The notes: generated from the letters alone by a model not told the origin. DNA of 64,000 nt from Salinicoccus sp. YB14-2 (GCF_001265075.1 NZ_LFKO01000001.1:562527-626526); one strand, 5' to 3'. Positions 25,059 through 34,707 are shown, counted from the first letter of the stretch. Numbers and translations: made by a program.

Positions 25059-25589
25059 TTACCTTTCCATCTTCCAATTCAACTTGAACTGAACATTAAG
25101 AACAGTCCCGGAGTCTACGAATGTAATCGCACTCTGACTTTTTCCGGCCATATAATGGTTCAAAATGTTTTCACATCGCTTTATCGTGCTGTCTTCTATC
25201 TTGCCGTCAGATTCCGAGTTGCCGCCGAGTTCCAGCGGTTTGAATATATACGGGGACTCTTCATACTCATACAGGTCCATATTATCCGAATTCCAGGAAC
25301 AGTCGAGATAAAAAGTCTGATGATCTGCACAAATCAGATCCTCATATAATTGTTCCGATATCTCAATTTTACGGTATGATTTTATGCCATCCTCTTCATT
25401 GCATAAAGTCACAAAATATTGGTCGTTATCTATTTCTATCGATGATGATTTCAAGTTTTTGATTTCCGAATAGTCCTCTCCTCTGATGCCTTCGAGTAAA
25501 GCTCTGTAAATTGCGATATCAGAATCATTTTCGACCGTTAATACGAAGTTATTAAAATCATCCAAATGATACATATAACTTTTGTTCAT
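25059..25589 (-). CDS. Hypothetical cytoplasmic protein
   Basis: A 176-residue acidic protein without signal peptide or membrane segment. No family is recognised. Visible features are a mix of charged helices and beta-like stretches (SSIEIDNDQYFVTLCNEED, QTFYLDCSWNSDNMDLYEYE) and a C-terminal FKLNWKMER. GGAGG lies upstream of the ATG at 25589, with a TTG directly before it as a possible alternative start. It is monocistronic and convergent to the small lipoprotein gene. Codon use is like the neighbours, so it is taken as a real gene. Confidence 0.6.
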   Translation of the reverse strand: MNKSYMYHLDDFNNFVLTVENDSDIAIYRALLEGIRGEDYSEIKNLKSSSIEIDNDQYFVTLCNEEDGIKSYRKIEISEQLYEDLICADHQTFYLDCSWNSDNMDLYEYEESPYIFKPLELGGNSESDGKIEDSTIKRCENILNHYMAGKSQSAITFVDSGTVLNVQFKLNWKMER

Positions 25590-25701
25590 CAAAATTCTGA
25601 TCCTCCGTAACGTTTTTATTTATACCACCATATATTATATATTATCTCGCAATATTTTTATACAGGTATGCACGATTTCACTGATTTAATATAATAAAAT
25701 A

Positions 25702-25724
25702 CCATCAGCCGAAGCAGCTGATGG
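25702..25724 (-). terminator. Terminator of the M24 peptidase gene
   Basis: CCATCAGC and GCTGATGG pair around CGAAGCA; on the minus strand the T-rich TATTTTATTATATT follows. It lies 22 bp behind the stop codon at 25746. Confidence 0.7.
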
Positions 25725-25745
25725 CACTTCATTACTAAACCCATC

Positions 25746-26849
25746 CTATTTATTCAATATAATCTGCTCGATTTCTTTTGGAAATTTATTAAAGTTATGT
25801 GTTTCCTCTCCGATATACAATGCGTCTTCGATTCTGACCCCGCCGAATCCCGGCTGGTAGATCCCAGGTTCCACCGTCACGACATGACCGACTTTAAGCG
25901 CTTCTTTGTTCTCGCTGTCGAGGGAAGGCTGTTCGTGCAGACCATAACCCAGTCCGTGTCCAATCCTATGTGTAAAAAACTCGCCGTAGCCGGAATCATT
26001 GATCACATCTCTCGCCTGCTTATCCACGATATTCATCGCGGTGCCATGAACCGCTGCCTTAATGCCTGCAAGATTCGCTTCATATACCGCATTGTAAATA
26101 TCTCTTTGTTCGTCCGTAGGTTCTCCGATGATGAATGTACGCGTCATGTCAGAAACATAACGGGATTCAGATATGATACCGAAATCAATCATCAGGTAAT
26201 CGCCCCGCTGTACTTCGGTATCCCCTGAGGAACCGTGTGGCAGTGCTGAATTTTCACCGGTCAATACGAGCGGCCCGAATGAAACATCCATCGCCCCGTA
26301 TGATTTCAGCTTTCCGACAAGGTAATCTGCGATTTCTTTTTCAGTCTTTCCGATAACTCCGTCTTCCTTCAAATCAAATAATGCTTTCTCGGTAATGTCC
26401 ACCGCTTCCTGCAGATGCGCTTTATCTTCTTCATTTTTAATGCCGCGCAGTCCGTTGACCGCTGCGTCTACGGGACGGATATTATCTGCCGAATATTCTT
26501 CACGCAGATTCATATAGCGGTCATAAATGAGATGGCCGCCTTCAATACCAATTGATTTGTCCTGGCCCTGGCCGATCTGTTCGAATAACATTCTGAACGG
26601 GTCCTCACCATCCCTGTGCGGCAGATGGTTGACGACAGTCGCCGTATCATTGACGATTTCCTGATCCAATGCCGGATACATCATGGTTGTTTCTTCTGAT
26701 TCTGTATCTATGATCAAGGCAAGCAATCTTTCATGGGGATCGATAAAACACCCTGTGAAATAAAAAATATTAATCGGGTCTGTGAGTATGATAGTATCCA
26801 CACTGACATCTCTGACCAGTTTTGAAACTCTCTCTTTAAAAATTGACAT
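25746..26849 (-). CDS. M24 family Xaa-Pro peptidase (PepQ/aminopeptidase P-like)
   Basis: A 367-residue creatinase/prolidase. An N-terminal domain (VDTIILTDPINIFYFTGC) precedes the pita-bread catalytic domain. The five metal ligands of the M24 family are readable: Asp in MIDFGI, Asp in YVSDMTRTF, His in HRIGHGLGYG, Glu in VEPGIY, and Glu in GVRIEDAL. It cleaves dipeptides or peptides with proline in second position in the cytoplasm. ATG 26849 has AAAGGATG upstream; ATG 26861 lies too close to that box. Monocistronic, with its own terminator. The exact choice between prolidase and aminopeptidase is not decided by sequence. Confidence 0.9.
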   Translation of the reverse strand: MSIFKERVSKLVRDVSVDTIILTDPINIFYFTGCFIDPHERLLALIIDTESEETTMMYPALDQEIVNDTATVVNHLPHRDGEDPFRMLFEQIGQGQDKSIGIEGGHLIYDRYMNLREEYSADNIRPVDAAVNGLRGIKNEEDKAHLQEAVDITEKALFDLKEDGVIGKTEKEIADYLVGKLKSYGAMDVSFGPLVLTGENSALPHGSSGDTEVQRGDYLMIDFGIISESRYVSDMTRTFIIGEPTDEQRDIYNAVYEANLAGIKAAVHGTAMNIVDKQARDVINDSGYGEFFTHRIGHGLGYGLHEQPSLDSENKEALKVGHVVTVEPGIYQPGFGGVRIEDALYIGEETHNFNKFPKEIEQIILNK

Positions 26850-26959
26850 TAGATTTTTCATCCTTTACTTTATCATTTGATCAGTGCATCTTATTTATAA
26901 ATATAATGTTTTCATGTTATCATTAAAAAAATAATGTGACTAATGAACGGTGGTAACCA

Positions 26960-27562
26960 ATGAAGCGGTTTTATCAAACACTCAATAACCTGCATTACAA
27001 AATCAACGACAGTTTTCAACTGCCCCTTGTATTCTCATTCGCCCTCCTGACCGCCTATATTTTGATGATCGGTTTCAGCGGGTACTTAATCGGCTACGAT
27101 CTGATCAGTGAGAATAGCACTTCAGTAACAGATAATCTGTCCATCATGTTCCTGAGAATGTTGTTGATTATTTTATTTATAAACTTTAATATTCTATTCC
27201 TGTATTTTTTAATCCGGAGGTTCAGGCATAAGAGACTTCCGCTCAAGATCATCTACTCCTATTATTCCATATTCAGCACTTTTTTATTCTTGATATCCAT
27301 CATACTGTTCATCAGTATTTTATTATCTTACTATATCCTCGGTATTCAGACCGATTATCTGTTGCTGTTCTTCGGGGTGATCATTCTCGTCATACTCACC
27401 GCCGCCAATCTTTACCCGGCATACTTTCTTGTACTTGCCTTAAAAGATGAGCCGGTGGATATATTCTGGGCCATTATTTTGTGTGTGATCGGCATTCACA
27501 CTTTCAGCTTCATACTGTTCAATATATGGAACAGAATCCACATCATCCAGCTATGGCTGTAA
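26960..27562 (+). CDS. Hypothetical five-helix membrane protein
   Basis: A 200-residue integral membrane protein of unknown family. Five hydrophobic segments are visible at about residues 22-45, 65-85, 100-125, 130-155 and 165-190. The N-terminus is amphipathic (MKRFYQTLNNLHYKINDSFQ) and a basic RRFRHKRLPLK loop lies after helix 2, placing that loop in the cytoplasm. GGTGG precedes the ATG. It converges on the S9 peptidase gene with only 19 bp between the two stops. No function is suggested by neighbours. Confidence 0.7.
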   Translation: MKRFYQTLNNLHYKINDSFQLPLVFSFALLTAYILMIGFSGYLIGYDLISENSTSVTDNLSIMFLRMLLIILFINFNILFLYFLIRRFRHKRLPLKIIYSYYSIFSTFLFLISIILFISILLSYYILGIQTDYLLLFFGVIILVILTAANLYPAYFLVLALKDEPVDIFWAIILCVIGIHTFSFILFNIWNRIHIIQLWL

Positions 27563-27581
27563 GTCTGACTGCCCGGGGAAC

Positions 27582-29567
27582 TTATCGTGTCTTATGTTCC
27601 AGATGCTCATCAAACCACGAAGTCAGATGTTCAAGCCTTTCTATCCGCAAGCTCGGCCTGCCCGTCCTCGATAAATTATGGTCTGCCGAAGGGAACCTGA
27701 CAAAACGGGTTTCCTTTTTCTTGTACTTTAATGCGATGAATAACTGCTCCCCCTGCTCTACCGGGCAGCGGTAATCCTGCTCGCTGTGGAGTATAAGCAG
27801 CGGCGTGTCCATTTTATCCACATACTTGATTGGTGAGTGATGCCACATCGTCTCTATATCATTGAAATCCGCTTTGATCTGCCAATCGCTGAAATAATAT
27901 CCGATATCGGAAACCCCTCTGAAACTGACCCAGTTGGAAATGCTGCGCTGGGTGACAGCCGCTTTGAACTTATCCGTATGACCGACAATCCAGTTCGTCA
28001 TAAAACCGCCGTAGGAGCCGCCTGTCACACCCAGATTATCTGTGTCAATCCAGCCATATTTTTCAGTAACATAATCGACACCTGCCATAATATCCTTATA
28101 GTCACCGTTACCGTAGTCCCCTCTTACAGCATCTACAAACTGCTGCGAGTAACTGTGAGACCCTCTCGGGTTCACATATAGGACAGCATAACCTTTCGCT
28201 GCAAGCACCTGCATTTCATGGAAATAGGTGTTTGCATAAAATGCGTGCGGGCCGCCGTGAATATTCGTGACCATCGGGTATTTGCCTCCTGCTTCGTAAT
28301 CCGCAGGTTTCATCAGCCATCCATGCACTGTCGTGTCATCAAAACTCTTGTATTCAACCGGCTCCGGCACCACAAGATTCTTCTCTCCTGCATATTTGGC
28401 GTTGACAGCAGTCACCGGTTTCAACTCCTCATTTTTCAAATCAAACTGATAAAGTTCTCCCGGATGAGCGGGTGTTGAAATCGTTAAGTATGCATAATCC
28501 TTACATGCATCCATACCATATATATGATGCGCCCCTTGAAACAGCGGCCTGATACCGCCGTTCACATTGCCTGCGTACAGATTGACGCTGCCATACTCAG
28601 ACACAAGAAAAAGAAAATCCGTATTTGAAATCCAGACTGTCGGATTCATTTCCACAGACTGCTGCGTGTCACCTGCTACATAATCGCCGACCGGCTTATC
28701 CAGCTCTTCAGTCAGAGATACAGAAGACCCCTTTTCTAAATCATGCAGAATGATTTGTGCATGGGTCGCATTTTCGAATTCACGGCCAATGTGCGTCATC
28801 AACAGATATCTGTCATCCGGACTGACATCGGCCTTTATTACATAACCTTCACCTTTAACGATTTCCTCGCTGTTCCCACTCCCCTTTTTAATGAACAGTT
28901 TCTCAGAAAAATTGAAGTCCCTTTCCACACTTTCGTCTGATGAAAAGATTATCATGTCCCCGCCGGCACCGGCATGCAGAGTATAGTTCTCCTTTCCGGA
29001 AAAAAGTGTAATCTCTTCTTTCGTCTCAAGATCCACCGATTTCACAGACTGGTATTTCTCTTTTAGAAGCCCGACACTATCTGACTTGTACTTCATGCGG
29101 TCGATGATGACAGGCTCTGGAAACTTTTCCTTATCATCCTGTTCTCCCGCCTTTTCCTGATCATTCAACGCATCTTCCGTCAGCGGCTCACTGGACACAT
29201 GATAATAGATTTTCCCGCCGTCTTTGGAAAACAAAGCACTGTTTACGCCATCTTTTTCACGCGTCAGCTGCTCCCTTTCCCCACCGTTTAGACCGATGAG
29301 GAAAATCTGCGGTTTCCCGTGTGCCCCTTTTGCTATAAATAAAGACCGTCCGCCATTTGGCGGGTGCACCACATTGGAAATACGTTCTTTACTATAACTG
29401 ATCTGCGTACTCTCTTTTCCGTCGAACTTGAAGAGGTTCGTCACATAATCATTGGATTCCTCATCCAGATAAGTCACTGAATATGTAGCACCTTCACCAT
29501 CCGGAAGCACCGTTGGTGTGGAGACTGATTTTATTTCGAAAATATCTTTGATTTCAACTTTTGACAC
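27582..29567 (-). CDS. S9 family peptidase (acylaminoacyl-peptidase/prolyl oligopeptidase type)
   Basis: A 661-residue cytoplasmic serine peptidase. An N-terminal beta-propeller of about 390 residues is followed by the alpha/beta-hydrolase domain. Catalytic residues by motif are Ser518 in GGSYGGFM, Asp598 in LHSEQDYRCP and His630 in FPSADHNLS. It would cleave short peptides after proline or release acylated N-terminal residues. The start is a GTG at 29567 with AAGGGGGA upstream, and this ribosome-binding site forms one arm of a perfect 16-bp hairpin (29568-29620), so translation may be regulated. The lipoprotein gene on the same strand ends 14 bp before the hairpin. Confidence 0.92.
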   Translation of the reverse strand: MSKVEIKDIFEIKSVSTPTVLPDGEGATYSVTYLDEESNDYVTNLFKFDGKESTQISYSKERISNVVHPPNGGRSLFIAKGAHGKPQIFLIGLNGGEREQLTREKDGVNSALFSKDGGKIYYHVSSEPLTEDALNDQEKAGEQDDKEKFPEPVIIDRMKYKSDSVGLLKEKYQSVKSVDLETKEEITLFSGKENYTLHAGAGGDMIIFSSDESVERDFNFSEKLFIKKGSGNSEEIVKGEGYVIKADVSPDDRYLLMTHIGREFENATHAQIILHDLEKGSSVSLTEELDKPVGDYVAGDTQQSVEMNPTVWISNTDFLFLVSEYGSVNLYAGNVNGGIRPLFQGAHHIYGMDACKDYAYLTISTPAHPGELYQFDLKNEELKPVTAVNAKYAGEKNLVVPEPVEYKSFDDTTVHGWLMKPADYEAGGKYPMVTNIHGGPHAFYANTYFHEMQVLAAKGYAVLYVNPRGSHSYSQQFVDAVRGDYGNGDYKDIMAGVDYVTEKYGWIDTDNLGVTGGSYGGFMTNWIVGHTDKFKAAVTQRSISNWVSFRGVSDIGYYFSDWQIKADFNDIETMWHHSPIKYVDKMDTPLLILHSEQDYRCPVEQGEQLFIALKYKKKETRFVRFPSADHNLSRTGRPSLRIERLEHLTSWFDEHLEHKTR

Positions 29568-29620
29568 AAAAATCCCCCTTATTTGTTTTCTTCATTTTAA
29601 CATTAATAAGGGGGATTTTT
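29568..29620 (-). promoter_or_regulatory. Perfect hairpin holding the S9 peptidase ribosome-binding site
   Basis: AAAAATCCCCCTTATT (29568-29583 on the plus strand) is exactly complementary to AATAAGGGGGATTTTT (29605-29620), a 16-bp stem with a 21-base loop. On the minus strand the second arm ends directly before the GTG start and contains the AAGGGGGAT ribosome-binding site. It also sits just behind the upstream gene's stop and ends in TTTTT, so it may double as that gene's terminator. Confidence 0.75.
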
Positions 29621-29634
29621 GAGCGATAAGGCAG

Positions 29635-30603
29635 TCAGCGGTTTAGGCAGGCTGAAATTTCAGCAAGTCCTTCTGTAATTCTCGGTCCCGGCCGCGTGAT
29701 GATATCCGGATCCACCGCGCACTGTCTATCTTCGGATTTTATTGTCATATTTTCAATTCCAGGGAATTCTGCCACTTCATCATTTAACCCGGCCGTATCC
29801 ACACCGCTGACCGATATGATGTAATCGGGATTCCTCTCTATTACCGTTTCGATGCTGACACTCGTAAAGCCTGTCAAATCATCGAATGTATTATTTACGT
29901 CCACTTTTTCAAGGGCGTCATCTAAAAAAGTATTGTTACCTGTTGTATAAAATTCAGGACTTCTGCTGATTTGGATGAATGCATCGTCAGATGCCTCACC
30001 TTGTGAATTATGGGCGATTTCTTCAATGTCATTTTCAAGGCCGGCTGCGGCTTCATCCGCTTCTTCAGATTCTCCAAGAAACCTGCCGATTTCCTTAATG
30101 GTTTCTGGGATGCCATCGACTGTTTCGGCTTCTTCCACGTAAAGCACTTCTGCATCCGTCTGATCTGAAATCTGTTCCAGTACCTCTTCATGCATTGCTC
30201 TTGAGGATTCGTGGGAGAGTATATGTGTCGGTTTTAAAGCCAACAGCTGTTCAATATCAAACTCGAATGCATCGAGCTTATCGACTTCCGGATCTTCTGT
30301 AAGTGCTTCAGGATATGTATCCACCGTTGTGATACCGACAATTTCGTCATCCATGTCCAGTGCGTCCAATATTTCCGTATTGCTCGGAATCAGTGAAACA
30401 ATCCGTTTTTCACCAGAAAAAGGCTCTGAGCTTTCTAGCTCAGAGCTTGCGTCACTGCTTAAATCCGAATCAGAAGATGTCGGTTCCTGCTGCTCGGAAA
30501 AATCATTTTTGTCCTGCTGCTGTTGCTGCATCATCATCATGCCGCAACCGGACAGGTTCATGATTAGAAATATCATGACCAGCGGCTTTAAAATTTTTTT
30601 CAC
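29635..30603 (-). CDS. BtuF-like ABC-transporter substrate-binding lipoprotein
   Basis: A 322-residue lipoprotein with signal peptide and lipobox LSGC (Cys20), followed by a run of four Met and five Gln and an acidic Ser/Asp/Glu linker. The helical-backbone binding fold starts at about residue 67 with RIVSLIPSNTEILDALD, typical of cobalamin, heme and siderophore binding proteins (BtuF/FepB family). KPTHILSHES and RNPDYIISVSG mark the two lobes. Start is a GTG behind TAGGAGTG. It lies 18 bp behind argS, as a similar gene does in Staphylococcus. No permease or ATPase gene is adjacent, so it must borrow a transporter or serve another role. Ligand unknown. Confidence 0.83.
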   Translation of the reverse strand: MKKILKPLVMIFLIMNLSGCGMMMMQQQQQDKNDFSEQQEPTSSDSDLSSDASSELESSEPFSGEKRIVSLIPSNTEILDALDMDDEIVGITTVDTYPEALTEDPEVDKLDAFEFDIEQLLALKPTHILSHESSRAMHEEVLEQISDQTDAEVLYVEEAETVDGIPETIKEIGRFLGESEEADEAAAGLENDIEEIAHNSQGEASDDAFIQISRSPEFYTTGNNTFLDDALEKVDVNNTFDDLTGFTSVSIETVIERNPDYIISVSGVDTAGLNDEVAEFPGIENMTIKSEDRQCAVDPDIITRPGPRITEGLAEISACLNR

Positions 30604-30621
30604 ATTAACACTCCTAAGATA

Positions 30622-32667
30622 CTACATTTTTTCCGGTGCTGAAACACCAACCAGCTTAAGCGCGTTTTGCAATGTTTGTCTGACTGCTTCTATCATCAAT
30701 AAATATGCTCTTGTTTTTATTTCATCATCACTGAGTACTTTTTCTGCATTGTAAAACTTGTGGAAAGTACTTGCAAGTTCCTGGATATACGTCGTAATCC
30801 TGTGTGTTGCACGGTGATGTGCAGAACCCTTGACGATATTCGGGAATGCTGACATTTTTTTGATCAAATCGAGTGCCTGTTCATTCTTGATGACCGAGAC
30901 ATCTGCATTTTCATCGACTGCATGTCCGGATTCTTTTGATTGTCTCAAAATACTGCAGATTCTTGCATGGGCGTACTGTGCGTAGTATACAGGATTATCG
31001 CTTGATTCCGACTTGGCCAGATCCATATCGAAGTCCAGATGGGAGTCTGAGCTTCTCATTGTAAGAAAGTAGCGGCAGGCATCGACACCGATTGTGTCGA
31101 TCAATTCGCGGAGCGTCACTGCCTTGCCCGTACGTTTACTCATCTTGACCTCTTGGCCGTTTTCAATCAAACGGACCATCTGCATAATTTTAATTTCAAG
31201 CATTTCCGGATCTTTGCCGAGTGCGCCGAGAGATCCTTTCAAACGTTGGATATAGCCATGGTGATCTGCGCCGAAAATGTTGATCAGTTTATCGAAATTT
31301 CTTTCAACTTTATCGTAATGGTAGGCAATATCCGGCATTAAATAAGTGTACGTGCCGTCACTTTTACGTAATACACGGTCTTTATCATCACCGAAGTCGG
31401 TCGTACGGAGCCACAGGGCATCGTCCGCTTCAAATGTATAACCGTTCTCAGTCATTACATCAAGTGCAGCATTCACTTCTTTAGTTTCATAAAGTGAAGT
31501 TTCGCTGAACCAATTGTCGAAGCTGACATTGAAATCATCGAGATCTTTCTTCAACTTCTCCATTTCATAATCCACACCGAGTTTCCTGAACATCTGGATA
31601 CGATCCTGTTTTGTCGTGTCGATAAGTTCCGGAGATTCTTCAGCAAGTTTCTGGCCGATGTTCTGAATATCCTTGCCCATATAGCCGTCATCCGGCATGA
31701 CCAGTTCCTGACCCAATGCCTCTAGATAACGCGCATCAATGGATAAAGCCAGATTATCAATCTGGTTTCCTGCATCATTGATGTAGTACTCACGTTCCAC
31801 ATCATGCCCTGCAAAATCCATAATATTGGCCAGTGTGTCTCCGACACTCGCGTTTCTCGCGTGGCCGATATGCAGATCACCCGTAGGATTCGCGCTGACA
31901 AATTCAATGAGCACCTTTTCTTTTACTTCCGGAGTCGATCGGCCGTAGTTGTCACCTTGGGCAATCACCTGCGGAATCACCTGTGTCACTGAGGATTCAT
32001 CCATGAAGAAGTTTATAAATCCAGGGCCTGCAATCTCAACAGATTTTATGCTGGCTGATGATTGGTCCAGATGTTCTATGATTGATGCTGCTATGTCCCT
32101 CGGATTTTTCTTCGCCTGCTTAGTCAATGTCATCGCAACATTCGAGGAAAAATCTCCATTCGCTTTATCTTTTGGTGTTTCAATTTTAATATCAGGCACT
32201 TCCGGCACTATTCCGGACGCTTTCACTGCATTCTCCAGTGCTACTGACAACCCAGATTTCAAATTCATCATTGACCCTCTCTCTAATTTATATTGGTAGC
32301 TTCCTAGTAATTGACCTTGTTCAAATAATTCATAGTCTATAATAATCTGATTCCGAAGAGCTACAATCTGATTTGTGTATATTGTGAAGTGATGCCTTCC
32401 GGCTGGTGATTCATAAAATGTATCCGTCTCTTTGCCTTCGACAAAGTGGAATTTCATATTGACCACGCCACTTCTGTTGATCTTGATGAATTCATCATTG
32501 ATTCTCAAAACGACATCTAATTTATATTCGTCCATCTCTTCCTGATATTTCAAATAACGGTCACGCTTAACAATCTCCGTCACTTCAACCGCCTGGGAAA
32601 AAGACTGTTTTTCATCGTTCATATCAACTTTTTGAGTGAGTAAAAAACTCGATCTATTATCTTTCAT
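30622..32667 (-). CDS. argS: DUF1934 (YwiB-like) domain joined in frame to arginyl-tRNA synthetase
   Basis: One open frame of 681 codons. Residues 1-130 resemble the DUF1934/YwiB beta-barrel protein ([19 protein letters not shown], then [18 protein letters not shown]) normally encoded just upstream of argS. From Met133 onward comes a full-length class I arginyl-tRNA synthetase of 549 residues, with [14 protein letters not shown] (HIGH motif) and [10 protein letters not shown] (KMSKS-type motif). No stop codon separates the two parts. An internal ribosome-binding site at 32276-32285 precedes ATGATG at 32271/32268, so separate ArgS synthesis is also possible. AAGGTGA precedes the ATG at 32667. 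Either a real fusion or two overlapping products are made; a lost YwiB stop codon is the simplest origin. Confidence 0.88.
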   Translation of the reverse strand: MKDNRSSFLLTQKVDMNDEKQSFSQAVEVTEIVKRDRYLKYQEEMDEYKLDVVLRINDEFIKINRSGVVNMKFHFVEGKETDTFYESPAGRHHFTIYTNQIVALRNQIIIDYELFEQGQLLGSYQYKLERGSMMNLKSGLSVALENAVKASGIVPEVPDIKIETPKDKANGDFSSNVAMTLTKQAKKNPRDIAASIIEHLDQSSASIKSVEIAGPGFINFFMDESSVTQVIPQVIAQGDNYGRSTPEVKEKVLIEFVSANPTGDLHIGHARNASVGDTLANIMDFAGHDVEREYYINDAGNQIDNLALSIDARYLEALGQELVMPDDGYMGKDIQNIGQKLAEESPELIDTTKQDRIQMFRKLGVDYEMEKLKKDLDDFNVSFDNWFSETSLYETKEVNAALDVMTENGYTFEADDALWLRTTDFGDDKDRVLRKSDGTYTYLMPDIAYHYDKVERNFDKLINIFGADHHGYIQRLKGSLGALGKDPEMLEIKIMQMVRLIENGQEVKMSKRTGKAVTLRELIDTIGVDACRYFLTMRSSDSHLDFDMDLAKSESSDNPVYYAQYAHARICSILRQSKESGHAVDENADVSVIKNEQALDLIKKMSAFPNIVKGSAHHRATHRITTYIQELASTFHKFYNAEKVLSDDEIKTRAYLLMIEAVRQTLQNALKLVGVSAPEKM
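32266..32285 (-). promoter_or_regulatory. Internal ribosome-binding site and start of argS
   Basis: On the minus strand GAGAGAGGG is followed after a short gap by ATG ATG (32271-32266), matching the N-terminus expected for ArgS ([15 protein letters not shown]). It would allow ArgS to be made free of the YwiB-like part although both share one frame. Confidence 0.6.
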
Positions 32668-32734
32668 ATAATCACCTTCAAGTAAGGTAAATTATAACAT
32701 ATTCATAGTTATAAAGAGATTATAAATGCAAAAA

Positions 32735-32755
32735 AGACAGGGAGTTACCCTGTCT
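32735..32755 (-). terminator. Terminator behind the YwhD-like gene
   Basis: AGACAGGG-AGTTA-CCCTGTCT, followed on the minus strand by TTTTTTG. It lies about 110 bp behind the stop at 32866. The 198-bp gap between the YwhD-like and argS genes holds this hairpin and presumably the argS promoter; no T-box-like leader was recognised. Confidence 0.75.
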
Positions 32756-32865
32756 AAGTGTCCTAGTTATATTTTATATAACTATATAGTATTTTATAGT
32801 CGTTTGACGAAATCTGCAAGTATCATTTATAAAAGTCTTATTTTAGACAAATTCATACTTCGATT

Positions 32866-33390
32866 TTAATCGTCTTTCATGGCGTCTTTCAACTTCTCGG
32901 AGTTATCCCACATCTCAGGGTTATGATCTATTAAAAATTTTTTCAATGCGCTTCTGCTCTTCTGATCCATATCATCTATGATGATGTGGCCTTTCATGGA
33001 ACGGTCCATCTGATTGACGTGCTCATGCATCAACTTATAGCCGCGTTTTTTCGTCTTATTGATCATTTCGTAACATGAAGTGACACCTTCATAGACCGGG
33101 CCGTCTTTAGTTCTTTCAACTGTCACCCAGACAAGCCAGAATTCTCTTTGCCCGTCCCCTTTCGGTTCCTCTATGTCATTTACCCACTTTACACGTCTTT
33201 CCACATCAGCACGCCCATGCAGACCGCCGATATCGATAAAAGTTTCCTGTGTATCAATATCGATATAGACAGGTGCGACGTTTTCCACACTGATTGCCCC
33301 GAAGTTCTGACCTTTATGCCCGGTCAACGGGTCGTCCTTAATAATATTAAACTGAAAACCTGGTTTCTTTTTGCTGGAATCATTCGACAT
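32866..33390 (-). CDS. YwhD family protein
   Basis: A 174-residue protein matching the Firmicute YwhD family throughout: GFQFNIIKDDPLTGHKGQN near the N-terminus, FIDIGGLHGRADVERRVKW in the middle and a charged helical C-terminus. The family's function is not known. It follows the HD-domain gene by 12 bp on the same strand, with ATAGGAGCAGG before the ATG, so the two are an operon. A signal peptide and membrane segments are absent, so it is cytoplasmic. Confidence 0.85.
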   Translation of the reverse strand: MSNDSSKKKPGFQFNIIKDDPLTGHKGQNFGAISVENVAPVYIDIDTQETFIDIGGLHGRADVERRVKWVNDIEEPKGDGQREFWLVWVTVERTKDGPVYEGVTSCYEMINKTKKRGYKLMHEHVNQMDRSMKGHIIIDDMDQKSRSALKKFLIDHNPEMWDNSEKLKDAMKDD

Positions 33391-33402
33391 TTTATCCTGC
33401 TC

Positions 33403-34707
33403 CTATGCTAATTGATTCAAAATATTTATTATTTCACCTTTGATTTCAAGGTCTTCTATCTCTAATATCTTCTCTTTTGGATAATATAACTTCGACTCCA
33501 TACGGTGAACACCTGTAATAGAGTGGATGATTGCAGACTGGCTGCTTATCTCCCTGAGCTCGCCGTTACTCTTTTGAAGGTGGATCGGTTTACGGTTATT
33601 GTTTGTGCCTGGACGGTCATAGTCATATGGCAAATCTGAAAATGAATCACTGAAAAAGTAATAGTCCGGGTCAATCCCCGCTTTTTTAAACAGATCTTCC
33701 AGTTCACTTTTAGTAATATAAGAACCGTCAAATGGCAAATACTTGAACAACTCCCGGTTAACAAAACGGTTTGAGAGATCTGATAAGATTTCATCATCTT
33801 CATGAATCCATTCCTGCAGATAGAAGTTGACCACCATTTCATCCAGCCGCAAATAATCATGGACTGAAACATCTTCTTCGAAGAAAGGGATGAAATACTT
33901 TGGCGCCTGTTTAAATATATGGCCATTTTCGTGTAAATACTTAGCCCGCCTTAAAGCGAGATTCAACAGGACCTCTCCGCCTCTTGAAACCGGATGAAAA
34001 TATACTTGCCAGTACATTTGATAACGGCTCATCAAGTAGTCTTCCACTGCATGCATACCGCTCTCTTTTATGATGACTTCTTCTTTTGTCGGCCGCATGA
34101 CACGCAGTATTCTCTCCATATCGAATCGACCGTAGCTGACACCTGTATAATAAGAGTCCCTCTGAAGGTAATCCATCCGGTCCGCATCTATCTGGCTCGA
34201 AATCATGCTGATGACCAGCTTATTTTCATGTGTCTGATCGATCACCTTTGCCACCTGCAGAGGGAAGTCAGGGCTGACACGTTTCAATACCGTGTTGACA
34301 TCGGTATCACCCAAGATGATTTTACGGGTGTACTCCTCATGGTCCGTATGGAATATTTTCTCGAAACAATGTGAAAACGGTCCGTGGCCGAGGTCATGCA
34401 ATAGCGCCGAAGCAAGTGCAAGCAGCCGGTCATCTTCCTCCCACTCATCATACGCCTTGAAGTTTTCTGTCATGCGTCTTACAATCTCATACACTCCAAG
34501 GGAATGGTTGAAACGGGTGTGTTCTGCGGAGTGAAAAGCCAAATACAATGTACCCAGCTGTTTTATCCTGCGGAGGCGCTGGAATTCTCTTGTTTTTATC
34601 AAATCCCATATCAACTGGTCCCTCACATGGACATACCGGTGCACAGGGTCTTTAAAAACCTTTTCTTCCACAAGCTGTTTTTTCGAATATGGTAATTCAG
34701 TCAACAT
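33403..34707 (-). CDS. HD-domain phosphohydrolase, YwfO/dNTPase-like
   Basis: A 434-residue HD-superfamily protein. Metal-binding residues are seen in HTRFNHSLGVYEI, ALLHDLGHGPFSH (the HD pair) and a later Asp in SSQIDADRMDYLQRDS. Full-length homologues include B. subtilis YwfO and an Enterococcus protein with deoxynucleotide triphosphohydrolase activity, so a role in dNTP pool control is likely. It is the first gene of an operon with the YwhD-like gene. The ATG start is supported by the family N-terminus (VFKDPVHRYVHV). Confidence 0.88.
   Translation of the reverse strand: MLTELPYSKKQLVEEKVFKDPVHRYVHVRDQLIWDLIKTREFQRLRRIKQLGTLYLAFHSAEHTRFNHSLGVYEIVRRMTENFKAYDEWEEDDRLLALASALLHDLGHGPFSHCFEKIFHTDHEEYTRKIILGDTDVNTVLKRVSPDFPLQVAKVIDQTHENKLVISMISSQIDADRMDYLQRDSYYTGVSYGRFDMERILRVMRPTKEEVIIKESGMHAVEDYLMSRYQMYWQVYFHPVSRGGEVLLNLALRRAKYLHENGHIFKQAPKYFIPFFEEDVSVHDYLRLDEMVVNFYLQEWIHEDDEILSDLSNRFVNRELFKYLPFDGSYITKSELEDLFKKAGIDPDYYFFSDSFSDLPYDYDRPGTNNNRKPIHLQKSNGELREISSQSAIIHSITGVHRMESKLYYPKEKILEIEDLEIKGEIINILNQLA

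Noticed and set aside
32668..32865. T-box leader before the YwiB-argS frame
   Set aside because: No T-box core or specifier-loop layout was recognised in the 198 bases; only the YwhD-side terminator hairpin is clear.
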